17,159 bases of DNA from Chloroflexota bacterium (GTDB lineage Bacteria; Chloroflexota; UBA6077; CF-72): contig JAFAPL010000369.1 of the NCBI GenBank assembly GCA_019247135.1, positions 1-17,159 of the forward strand, given 5' to 3'. Numbering within the stretch: position 1 is the stretch's first letter; every line of letters starts with the position of its first letter. Shown piece by piece: positions 6,994 through 13,936 of this stretch. The notes below the pieces were generated by a model. It saw only the letters and a program-made list of their open reading frames with translations, searched no databases and was not told where the DNA came from. The translations under genes and the position numbers were made by a program.

Positions 6994-7941
6994 ATGGCCG
7001 TCCAGCGCTTCAGCTACGAGCCCGAGCGGGTACTCGACGACTTCTACTGCATTCCGCTGCCGCTCCATGACGGGAGCCCCGTGAACGCGTTTGTGTGCAC
7101 GGACCACGACGGCGTGTGGCTGATCGACGGTGGACTCGATAGCGAGCACTGTCAGGCAACACTGCGCGACGGCCTTCAAAAACTCGGCTTCAGCCCGTCC
7201 GACGTGCGCGGGATCCTGATCACACACGGGCATACCGATCACGTGGGCATGGCTCCGACCATCGCCGCGAACGGCGGCACGATCGCCGCCCACGAACTGG
7301 AAGCAACCGTCGGCCGCCGGCTTGCATTCGACGAGAACTGGCTGCATCGCAACGGTTTGCCATCCGATACAACGCCGATGCGCTGGGGCGCGCACGCCAT
7401 CTGGCCAGACCCAACGCGCTTCTTGAATGATGGCGAGGTCCTGCGCTGGGGCAACTTGCAGCTCCAGGTGCTGTGGTGTCCTGGACATACGCCTGGGCTG
7501 GTGTGCCTCTACGATGCGCGCCGCGGCCTGGTCTTCACCACCGACCACGTGATGCGGCGCGCTCGCGCACCTGTCTCGCTCCGCTTCGACAGCAACGACG
7601 ACCCGTTGGCCGCGTACCTCGCATCCGTTCGCAAGCTCGGCTGCGTTGAAGCGGCGACCGTGCTGCCTGGCCACGGTCGGCCGTTCGGCGGTTTGTCGCA
7701 GCGTCTGCGGCAGATCGAACACGAGATCGCGCACGATCTCGAGGTCCTCATGGCTGCGCTGCGTGCGCACGGGCCAGCCACGGCGTACAGGCTGCTGCCG
7801 TTCAGCAGCGCCGCTGGCGACCGTCGAGTAGCCGAACGGTATGCTCTCAGCCTCCTGCTGGCTCGGCTACGTCACCTCGAGCGCGCAGGCCAGATCGTCC
7901 GCGCCGACCAGAACGGCGCCATCCACTACGCCGTTTCGTAG
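6994..7941 (+). CDS. Metallo-beta-lactamase-fold hydrolase with C-terminal winged helix
   Basis: This 315-residue cytoplasmic enzyme has the complete dinuclear metal site of the metallo-beta-lactamase fold: THGHTDH (His78, His80, Asp82, His83), His165 in CPGHTPG, Asp184 in TTDHV and His227 in LPGHGRP. The layout (WLIDGGLDS start, LPGHGRPFGG, then about 75 helical residues ending in a winged-helix-like HLERAGQIVRADQNGAIHYAV) resembles the glyoxalase II/LACTB2-type branch that acts on thioesters or nucleic acids. The substrate is not determinable here. It follows the SdpI-like gene by 34 bases but has its own -10 box directly upstream of the ATG, so it is probably transcribed separately as well. 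Confidence 0.92.
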   Translation: MAVQRFSYEPERVLDDFYCIPLPLHDGSPVNAFVCTDHDGVWLIDGGLDSEHCQATLRDGLQKLGFSPSDVRGILITHGHTDHVGMAPTIAANGGTIAAHELEATVGRRLAFDENWLHRNGLPSDTTPMRWGAHAIWPDPTRFLNDGEVLRWGNLQLQVLWCPGHTPGLVCLYDARRGLVFTTDHVMRRARAPVSLRFDSNDDPLAAYLASVRKLGCVEAATVLPGHGRPFGGLSQRLRQIEHEIAHDLEVLMAALRAHGPATAYRLLPFSSAAGDRRVAERYALSLLLARLRHLERAGQIVRADQNGAIHYAVS

Positions 7942-7967
7942 CGTTCATCTCACATCTCACGTCTCAA

Positions 7968-7985
7968 ACAGGGGCTAACCCCCGT
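7968..7985. terminator. Weak hairpin after the MBL-fold gene
   Basis: ACAGGGG, loop CTAA, CCCCCGT forms a stem of four G-C pairs, one mismatch and two further pairs, located 27 bases after the hydrolase stop. There is no U tract, so terminator function is doubtful. Confidence 0.25.
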
Positions 7986-8006
7986 GCCTGCCGGACCCGC
8001 CGTCGC

Positions 8007-8012
8007 TACGAT
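8007..8012 (+). promoter_or_regulatory. -10 box for a leaderless response-regulator transcript
   Basis: TACGAT fits TAnnnT and lies 9 bases before the ATG at 8022, so transcription would begin at or just before the start codon. No Shine-Dalgarno sequence is present. Confidence 0.45.
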
Positions 8013-8021
8013 GGACGCGCC

Positions 8022-8705
8022 ATGGCGTCGCCCATTCGAGTCGCAATCGTCGAAGATGAGCCCCTGTATCGTGGCTTGCTCGAGCGCTACCTCGCCCAGC
8101 ACCCGCGACTCAGCGTCATCGGCACCTATGCTGACGGCGCCACGGCCCTCGCCGAAGTCCCGGACCAATCCGCCGACGTCGTCACCCTGGACATCGAGCT
8201 GCCCGGTCGCATGGACGGCATCCAGACGGCCCTCGCGCTGCGCCAACGCCTGCCCGCGGTGGGCATCGTCATTCTCTCCAATCACGCCGATCCACGTTTT
8301 CTGGGCGTCCTCCCGCGCGAAGTCACCAGCGGCTGGTCTTACCTCTTAAAGAAGTCGGTCTCCAGAGTCGAAGTGCTCGACCGTGCCGTGGAAGGCGCGG
8401 CCGCCGGCACGGTCACCCTCGACCCGGCCATCGTGGCCGGCATGCGGCCCAGGCCGGGCGGCGCGGTGGCTCGATTGACCCCGCGCCAGCGCGAGATCCT
8501 GGGCCTGGTCGCCTCGGGGTTGAACAACGCGGCCATTGCCGAGCAGTTGGTGCTCGCCGAAAAGTCTGTCGAGAACCAGCTGACCGCGATCTACGGCGAG
8601 CTCGGGCTGGACCGGCGCGACGGTACCGCCATCCACCCGCGCGTCAGCGCGGTACTCGCATATTTGAAAGACAGTCGTGTGTCCGCCCGCGGCACGGTCG
8701 CATGA
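8022..8705 (+). CDS. NarL/FixJ-type response regulator (REC + LuxR-type HTH)
   Basis: This 227-residue transcription factor has an N-terminal receiver domain (about 5-125) with the acidic pair in VEDEP, the phospho-acceptor Asp57 (VVTLDIELPG), Ser86 in place of the usual Thr, and the conserved lysine in YLLKK (about 110). The C-terminal LuxR-type helix-turn-helix (about 150-215) is clear: LTPRQREILGLVASGLNNAAIAEQL then SVENQLTAIYGELGL. It is expected to bind promoter DNA after phosphorylation by a sensor kinase, most simply the convergent HAMP kinase at 8972-10633. Its stop overlaps the receiver-only gene as ATGA, so the two are translated together. The start is supported by the -10 box just upstream. 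Confidence 0.95.
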   Translation: MASPIRVAIVEDEPLYRGLLERYLAQHPRLSVIGTYADGATALAEVPDQSADVVTLDIELPGRMDGIQTALALRQRLPAVGIVILSNHADPRFLGVLPREVTSGWSYLLKKSVSRVEVLDRAVEGAAAGTVTLDPAIVAGMRPRPGGAVARLTPRQREILGLVASGLNNAAIAEQLVLAEKSVENQLTAIYGELGLDRRDGTAIHPRVSAVLAYLKDSRVSARGTVA

Positions 8706-9064
8706 CGCGCCGCACGCTTATCGTCGTCGACGATCAGCCGGATTTCTTGAAGATCGCTCGCTCGCGGCTCACGCGTGACGAAACGCTCGAGGTCATCGCC
8801 GAGGCGACCAGCGGCGAGGCTGCCCTGGACCTGGTCCCACGGCTGCAACCCACGCCAGATGGCGTTCTGCTGGACGTCGAGATGCCCGGACTCGATGGAT
8901 TCGAAACCGCGCGCCGTCTGCGCGCCCTCGCCCCCGAGCTGCGCATCATCCTGACCAGCGCGTCCGACACTTCACACTACGGCGTGGCCGCGGGCCGCAT
9001 CGGCGCTGCCTTCTTGCCCAAACGGAGCCTCAGCGCGGAGGCCGTCCTGCATCTGCTCGACTGA
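8702..9064 (+). CDS. Receiver-only (single-domain) response regulator
   Basis: This 120-residue protein is a lone receiver domain with the acidic pair in VVDDQ, phospho-acceptor Asp58 (VLLDVEMPGLDGFE), Thr85 (ILTSAS) and Lys107 (FLPKRS); no output domain follows. It starts within the stop of the NarL-type regulator (ATGA). Such proteins act as phosphate sinks, relay intermediates or protein-protein switches. Its last 30 codons, including the stop, are also read in antisense as the tail of the convergent kinase gene. The domain ends at the expected point, so this gene is complete. Confidence 0.93.
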   Translation: MTRRTLIVVDDQPDFLKIARSRLTRDETLEVIAEATSGEAALDLVPRLQPTPDGVLLDVEMPGLDGFETARRLRALAPELRIILTSASDTSHYGVAAGRIGAAFLPKRSLSAEAVLHLLD

Positions 9065-10633
9065 AAGCGGCAGGACGACCCGGACCGTCGTGCCTTGCCC
9101 TGGCACGCTGTCGATGTGCCAGGTGCCTCCAACCCGCCCAACCCGTGCCGCCATGCTGCTCATCCCCAGGCCGGCGCGAACGTGGTCCATAACAAAGCCC
9201 GAACCGTCGTCCCGAACCTGGAGCTCGAGTCCACGCTCGACCACCGCCAACCGGACCTGCACCTGCCCCGCGCCAGCGTGCTTCACCACGTTCCCGAGCG
9301 CCTCTTCCACGACACGATAGGCAGTCAATCGAATGAGCTCCGGAATACCGTTCTGCGCCGCGTCGTCCAGATCCTGCACCTCGGCCGCGGCGTCGATCGA
9401 GACCGTGACGCGCGGTGTCTCGCCGGCCAGCATCTCCAGCGCCGGCAGCAATCCGGCGCGAATGATCGACGGATGCAAGCGATGACTCAGCTCGCGGACG
9501 TCGTGCTCGCGGATGTCGTCCAGTTGATCGCGCACCTCCGCGATCTCGCGTCGCGCGGCAGACGGATCGAGCAGAAGCATCTCGATCTCCTCGAGCCGAT
9601 ACCAGATCGTCAGCAACCGATTCTGCACGCGGCTGTGCAGCACCTCTGACAGCTCGCGGCGCAGACGCTCCTCCGCCTCGGTGATCAGTCCGCGTGACCG
9701 ATCGAGCTCCACAACGCGCTGCTTCAGTTGCTCCACCAGGTCGCGGTTCGTGCCTTGCAGCTCCGAATTCAGCGTTTCGAGCTGCCCGTACATCGTCGCC
9801 AGCTCCTGGCTCGTCATGTTGACGTTGCGTGCGAGTGTGCCGAATTCGTCACGGTTCGGCACTGCGACGTGCGCGTCGAATCGACCGCCGGCGATGCGGG
9901 CCAGCGTGGCGTGGATCGCCTGCAGCGGCAACAGGAGCGACCACGACAGGATGAAGCCCAGGAGGAGCGCCGTGATCAAACTGACGATCGAAAACGCGAC
10001 GAACAGCCCCGTCAGCAGCGCCTGGTCAGACGCTACGGTGGCCTGACTGCCCTCCATCTGTTGCTCGGCGTTCTGGAGCAGCAGGCTGATGGGGCCCTCG
10101 ATCTCGTGCGAGATCGGATGCTCCTCGCCCAGGTGGACTTGCAGCGCCTCGTCGTACTGGCCGGACCGATACAGCCCGAGCACTCGCTGACCAGACGTCG
10201 CGTACCTGTCGTTTGCTTCCGTGATCCGCGCCAGGAGGCCGCGGTCCTGCGGCGGCGCGATCTGGTTGAGCTGATCCAGCAGGCTCTGAAAATCGGTCTT
10301 CGACTGAGCGATCTCCTGGACGTAGCTGTCGTCGTGCGTGAGCAACGACATCGTCCGATAGTGGCTCTGCGCCGTGACCAGGTAGTACATCTGGCGCAGG
10401 TCGTCTAAACGCTGCTCGGCAAGGTTCAGCTCACGCACGCGTCCCGCGATCTCACCTTGAACCGCGAGGCTGACCACCGCCATCGCGACCAGCAAGAGCG
10501 CGCCGACCAGGAATCCCGCCCGGAGCTTGGTGTGGACGCTCGCGCGAATCGCCGCGACGCGATCGATGAGTGGCTTGAGCCACGCCGCGCTGCGCGGCAA
10601 AGTCAGTTGAGCAGGAGCGTCCGAGATCGCCAT
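8972..10633 (-). CDS. Membrane sensor histidine kinase (HAMP, HisKA_3-like, HATPase)
   Basis: This 553-residue kinase has a membrane helix at about 41-58, an extracytoplasmic helical-bundle sensor (about 60-205, methyl-accepting-protein style), a second helix at about 207-232, HAMP (about 232-285), a coiled coil (285-320), a dimerisation/phosphoacceptor helix and a HATPase domain. The probable phosphoacceptor is His333 in ELSEVLHSRVQNRL, where Ser follows His instead of the usual Asp. The ATP site shows EEALGNVVKH (443-452), DDGSGF (475-480) and GLGMSSM. The catalytic domain ends at residue 524 (VVLPLS). The remaining 29 residues are low-complexity and lie wholly antisense to the receiver-only gene. 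The partner is probably the NarL-type regulator. A TAGGAT box (10649-10654) lies 15 bases before the ATG. Confidence 0.95.
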   Translation of the reverse strand: MAISDAPAQLTLPRSAAWLKPLIDRVAAIRASVHTKLRAGFLVGALLLVAMAVVSLAVQGEIAGRVRELNLAEQRLDDLRQMYYLVTAQSHYRTMSLLTHDDSYVQEIAQSKTDFQSLLDQLNQIAPPQDRGLLARITEANDRYATSGQRVLGLYRSGQYDEALQVHLGEEHPISHEIEGPISLLLQNAEQQMEGSQATVASDQALLTGLFVAFSIVSLITALLLGFILSWSLLLPLQAIHATLARIAGGRFDAHVAVPNRDEFGTLARNVNMTSQELATMYGQLETLNSELQGTNRDLVEQLKQRVVELDRSRGLITEAEERLRRELSEVLHSRVQNRLLTIWYRLEEIEMLLLDPSAARREIAEVRDQLDDIREHDVRELSHRLHPSIIRAGLLPALEMLAGETPRVTVSIDAAAEVQDLDDAAQNGIPELIRLTAYRVVEEALGNVVKHAGAGQVQVRLAVVERGLELQVRDDGSGFVMDHVRAGLGMSSMAARVGRVGGTWHIDSVPGQGTTVRVVLPLSVEQMQDGLRAEAPFGQEGSADAARGHAVV

Positions 10634-10692
10634 GGCATCTAGACAGCCATCCTACTCGCCGGCGGTGGTGCGGTCCCTCCACAATGCAGAAT

Positions 10693-10724
10693 GCACAAAC
10701 GCGCGCGGCGCAATTTGTGCGCAC
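10693..10724. promoter_or_regulatory. Inverted repeat in the gap before the transglutaminase operon
   Basis: GCACAAA (10693-10699) and TTTGTGC (10714-10720) form perfect 7-base arms around 14 bases. The right arm also overlaps an 8-base palindrome, GTGCGCAC (10717-10724). The site sits in the 155-base divergent gap between the HAMP kinase and the transglutaminase operon, about 70-95 bases before the first start codon. It is a plausible operator, but I could not place convincing -35/-10 boxes for the operon. Confidence 0.4.
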
Positions 10725-10788
10725 TCGCATGTCCCGCGTGTCTTGGGCGCGACAGAATAGCTCGGAGGGAGTTAGAGAAGAACGCCCG

Positions 10789-11658
10789 ATGAGCCTGCGT
10801 CTCCGCCTCGGTTGCGAGTTCCAGTACGAGAGTGCCTCCGACGTGCCCATGATCGTGCTCGTCCGTCCGCACCCCGCGAGCCTGCACAACACGCTGTACG
10901 AGGCCCGCTGGACGAACCCGAGTGTGCCCGTGCACGAGTACCGCGACACGCAGAACAACGACTGCTGGCGGCTCATCGCGCCGCCCGGCGATTTCACACT
11001 TCGTTATGACGCGCTCGTCGAGGTGTCTGGCGAGCCCGATCCCATCGTCACCGACGCGCCGCTGGTCCGGGTGCAGGATCTTCCTGACGACACCCTGGTG
11101 TTTACGCTGGCCAGTCGCTATATCCAGTCCGACCTGCTCTCACAACAGGCCTGGGACCTCTTCGGCCAAACGCCGCCGACGTGGCAGCGCGTTCAGGCTG
11201 TTTGTGACTGGGTCCACCAGAACGTGCGCTACCAGACAGGCAGCAGCGACCCGTCCGTGACGGCCGTCGACGTCTACGAACGCGGCGTCGGCGTGTGCCG
11301 CGACTTCGCCCTGATCGCAATCGCCTTCTGCCGAGCCTTGAATATTCCGGCCCGCTACACGTTCGGCTATCTGCCCGACATCGCCGTGGAGCCGCCCGAC
11401 GTGCCAATGGATTTCCACGCCTGGTTCGAGGCGTTTCTGGGCGGACGTTGGTATGCGTTCGACGCACGCCACAACACGCCTCGAATCGGCCGCGTGGTGA
11501 TCGCCCGTGGACGCGACGCGGTGGACGTGGCCATGAGCACGTCCTATGGCGCGCAACGTCTCCAGAGCATGACCGTGTGGGCCGAAGAAGTGACTGGCGC
11601 ACTGATCGACGACAACGACGCCGACGAGCTCGAGGCCGTCGAAAGCCGAGGCGCATGA
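10789..11658 (+). CDS. Transglutaminase-like protein 1 of the ATP-grasp/alpha-E operon
   Basis: This 289-residue cytoplasmic protein has a beta-rich N-terminal domain (SLRLRLGCEFQYESASDVPMIVLVRP, about 1-105) and a transglutaminase/protease core with Cys170 (RGVGVCRDFA), His210 (DFHAWFEA) and Asp225 (YAFDAR). The catalytic triad is complete. Proteins of this fold cleave or form amide bonds; substrate and direction here are unknown. The N-terminal domain differs from the HYRYVY/VSRLDY type seen in the two later transglutaminases of the operon. The start at 10789 is chosen because the first beta strand begins there. In-frame ATGs at 10684 and 10729 would add residues unlike the family. Its stop overlaps the next gene as ATGA. 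Confidence 0.92.
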   Translation: MSLRLRLGCEFQYESASDVPMIVLVRPHPASLHNTLYEARWTNPSVPVHEYRDTQNNDCWRLIAPPGDFTLRYDALVEVSGEPDPIVTDAPLVRVQDLPDDTLVFTLASRYIQSDLLSQQAWDLFGQTPPTWQRVQAVCDWVHQNVRYQTGSSDPSVTAVDVYERGVGVCRDFALIAIAFCRALNIPARYTFGYLPDIAVEPPDVPMDFHAWFEAFLGGRWYAFDARHNTPRIGRVVIARGRDAVDVAMSTSYGAQRLQSMTVWAEEVTGALIDDNDADELEAVESRGA

Positions 11659-12473
11659 CCGTTGTCCGCGTCAGGCAGCACTACCGTTATGTCTATACCG
11701 CGCCAGTGCGCGACCTGCGTCAGCAACTGATCATGGTCCCTCCCGACCGGCATGCTGACCAGGTTCTCAGGTCCTGGGGGTTCGATGTTCGGGGCACGAC
11801 CGGCGCACTGGCGATCAACTGGACCACCGATCGCTTCGGCAACCGCGTCTGCGACGTCACTGCCGAACATGTCCCGCATGCGGTTGACTTCGAAGCCGTC
11901 TTCACGGTGGAACGTCGTGCGCGTTGCGAACCGCTGGAGATCGCCTCTAATCCGAGATTCTCCGAGTTCACGCCGCTCACCGCGCCGAACGACGCCATCC
12001 GTGAGGCGGCGGCCGCGATCGAGTCACAAACCGGCTCGCCGGAGGCGCGCACCGAGCTTGCACATACCTGGGCCGCACAATCCATCCTGTACGAGCTTGG
12101 CGTGACCGGCACACGCACGCCGGCCGCCATGGCGCTTCACCTTGGCCGCGGAGTGTGTCAGGATTTCTCACACATTCTCCTGTCGGTGTTGCGCTGCATG
12201 AATATTCCGTGTCGGTACGTCTCGGGTCACCTGCTCGGTGAAGGCGCACCGCACGCGTGGGTGGAAGTGCTGCTCTCGTCCGGACTCGTCGCGCTCGACC
12301 CAACCCACCATCGCCGCGTCGGAATGGACTACGTGACGGTGGCCGTCGGCCGCGACTTCGCCGACGTGACCATGACCTCCGGCGTGTTCACGGGCGCGGC
12401 CACCGGCCGGTTGCACTGGAGTAAACAAGCCGAAATTGTCGAGCTCGACGAGGCGGAGCACGCCGCGGCATGA
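11655..12473 (+). CDS. Transglutaminase-like protein 2 (with bacterial transglutaminase N-terminal domain)
   Basis: This 272-residue protein has the bacterial transglutaminase N-terminal beta domain (VVRVRQHYRYVYTAPVRDLRQ, about 1-90, with DRFGNRVCDV) and the core with Cys168 (GRGVCQDFSH), His200 (APHAWVEV) and Asp215 (VALDPTHH). The triad is intact, and the VGRDFADVTMTSGVFTG ending typical of the COG1305-type family is present. The ATG overlaps the stop of the preceding gene (ATGA); a longer in-frame extension upstream is only a shadow of that gene. It overlaps the ATP-grasp gene in turn by ATGA. Amide-bond formation or cleavage together with the ATP-grasp protein is inferred from context. 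Confidence 0.95.
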   Translation: MTVVRVRQHYRYVYTAPVRDLRQQLIMVPPDRHADQVLRSWGFDVRGTTGALAINWTTDRFGNRVCDVTAEHVPHAVDFEAVFTVERRARCEPLEIASNPRFSEFTPLTAPNDAIREAAAAIESQTGSPEARTELAHTWAAQSILYELGVTGTRTPAAMALHLGRGVCQDFSHILLSVLRCMNIPCRYVSGHLLGEGAPHAWVEVLLSSGLVALDPTHHRRVGMDYVTVAVGRDFADVTMTSGVFTGAATGRLHWSKQAEIVELDEAEHAAA

Positions 12474-13933
12474 CCACCTCGAGCTCGGTGACCTTCTCCT
12501 ACGACACGGGCGAATTCTGGGACGAGATGTTCGAGGCGCCCGACCGAGTTCGACCACACTACGCCGCACTGGCCGAAGCGCTCGCGAGTCTCGGCCCGCA
12601 CGACGTCGAGCGACGCCAACGCGCCGCTGAGCTCTCGTTCCAGGCGCGCGGCGTCACCTTCGCCGTGAATCAGGGTCCCGAGGGCGTCGATAAAGTGATG
12701 CCATTCGACCTGATTCCGCGCGTCATCACCGCCGACGAATGGCGCACCATCGAGCGTGGGCTGGAGCAGCGTGTCCGCGCGCTGAATCTGTTCCTGCATG
12801 ACATTTATCACGACGCGCGTATCCTGAACTCGGGCGTGATTCCGCCGGAGCTCGTGTTCGGCTCACGCGGTTATCGGCGCGAGATGCGCGGGCTCGACGT
12901 ACCGCTGGGCGTGTATACACACATCGTGGGTAGTGACCTCGTTCGAGACTCCAGCGGTGAGTTCTACGTGCTGGAGGACAACCTGCGAACTCCATCTGGA
13001 GTCTCCTACGTGGTCGAGAACCGGCGAGTGTTGAAGCGCGTCTGGTCGCAGCTGTTCCACGGCTCCGACGTGCGTCCCGTGGAAGGCTATGCGCAGGACT
13101 TGCTGGACGTGCTCCGTTCGGTCGCGCCAGAAAGAGTGGATGATCCAACCGTCGTGCTGCTCACTCCGGGCGTCTACAACTCGGCGTACTTCGAGCACTC
13201 GTTCCTGGCCAAAGGCATGGGCGTGCAGATGGTCGAAGGCTCGGACCTGTACGTCGACGACGGCTGCGTCTATATGCGCACGATCCGGGGTCCGCAGCCC
13301 GTGCACGTGATCTATCGCCGCGTGGACGACGATTTTCTCGACCCGCTCGCGTTTCGCGCCGACTCGTTGCTTGGTGTAGCTGGATTATTCGCCAATTATC
13401 GAATGGGCCGTGTGACGCTCGCCAATGGTATTGGGGCGGGAGTCGCCGACGACAAGGCCGTCTATGCCTATGTCCCCAGCATCATCAAATATTACCTGAG
13501 CGAAGAGCCGATTCTGCCCACCATCCGCACGTATCTTCCGACGGATCCGAGCGAGCTGCGCTACATCCTCGAGCACATGCGCGAGCTGGTCATCAAGTCC
13601 GTCAACGAAAGTGGCGGCTACGGCATGTTGGTCGGGCCGCATTCGACCCAGGCAGAGCGCGAGGAGTTTGCAGCGCGCATTCAGGCCAATCCGCGGAGTT
13701 TCATCGCCCAACCAACCCTGGCGCTCTCGCGGCATCCATGCTGGGTCGATGACCATTTCGAGGGCCGGCACGTGGATTTACGGCCGTTCGTGCTGTTCGG
13801 GCGCGACGTGCGCGTCACTCCGGGTGGCCTGACGCGAGTGGCGATGCGCCGCGGCTCGCTCGTCGTCAACTCATCTCAGGGCGGCGGTGCCAAAGATACC
13901 TGGGTGCTGGCCGCTCCGTCCGACGAGCCCTGA
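12470..13933 (+). CDS. Circularly permuted ATP-grasp type 2 protein (COG2308-like)
   Basis: This 487-residue protein is of the circularly permuted ATP-grasp family (DUF404/DUF407). ATP-grasp enzymes activate a carboxylate as acyl phosphate and join it to an amine or thiol. Family features in order: MPFDLIPRVI (77-86), LNLFLHDIYHD, the FYVLEDNLRTPSG motif (165-177), VVLLTPGVYNSAYFEH (228-242), VIYRRVDDDFLDP (280-292), LANGIGAGVADDK (317-329), VIKSVNESGGYGM (374-386), AQPTLALSRHP (413-423), VDLRPFVLFG (435-444) and the glycine-rich SSQGGGAKDTW (468-478). Length and motifs are complete. It is coupled by ATGA to transglutaminase 2 and lies 3 bases before the alpha-E gene. The family is predicted to act with alpha-E and transglutaminase partners; no product is known to me. 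Confidence 0.96.
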   Translation: MTTSSSVTFSYDTGEFWDEMFEAPDRVRPHYAALAEALASLGPHDVERRQRAAELSFQARGVTFAVNQGPEGVDKVMPFDLIPRVITADEWRTIERGLEQRVRALNLFLHDIYHDARILNSGVIPPELVFGSRGYRREMRGLDVPLGVYTHIVGSDLVRDSSGEFYVLEDNLRTPSGVSYVVENRRVLKRVWSQLFHGSDVRPVEGYAQDLLDVLRSVAPERVDDPTVVLLTPGVYNSAYFEHSFLAKGMGVQMVEGSDLYVDDGCVYMRTIRGPQPVHVIYRRVDDDFLDPLAFRADSLLGVAGLFANYRMGRVTLANGIGAGVADDKAVYAYVPSIIKYYLSEEPILPTIRTYLPTDPSELRYILEHMRELVIKSVNESGGYGMLVGPHSTQAEREEFAARIQANPRSFIAQPTLALSRHPCWVDDHFEGRHVDLRPFVLFGRDVRVTPGGLTRVAMRRGSLVVNSSQGGGAKDTWVLAAPSDEP

Positions 13934-13936
13934 ACG

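Noticed and set aside
6979..7770. A 263-codon minus-strand frame opposite the MBL-fold hydrolase.
   Set aside because: The plus-strand gene has all metal-binding motifs; the antisense product has none and overlaps its whole length.
9728..10408. A 226-codon plus-strand frame opposite the HAMP kinase.
   Set aside because: It lies entirely inside a kinase gene with clear domains; the product is rich in Arg, Gln and Val and resembles no family.
11295..11654. Upstream in-frame extension of transglutaminase 2.
   Set aside because: It lies in another frame of transglutaminase 1, is arginine-rich without homology, and the ATGA-coupled start fits the domain boundary exactly.
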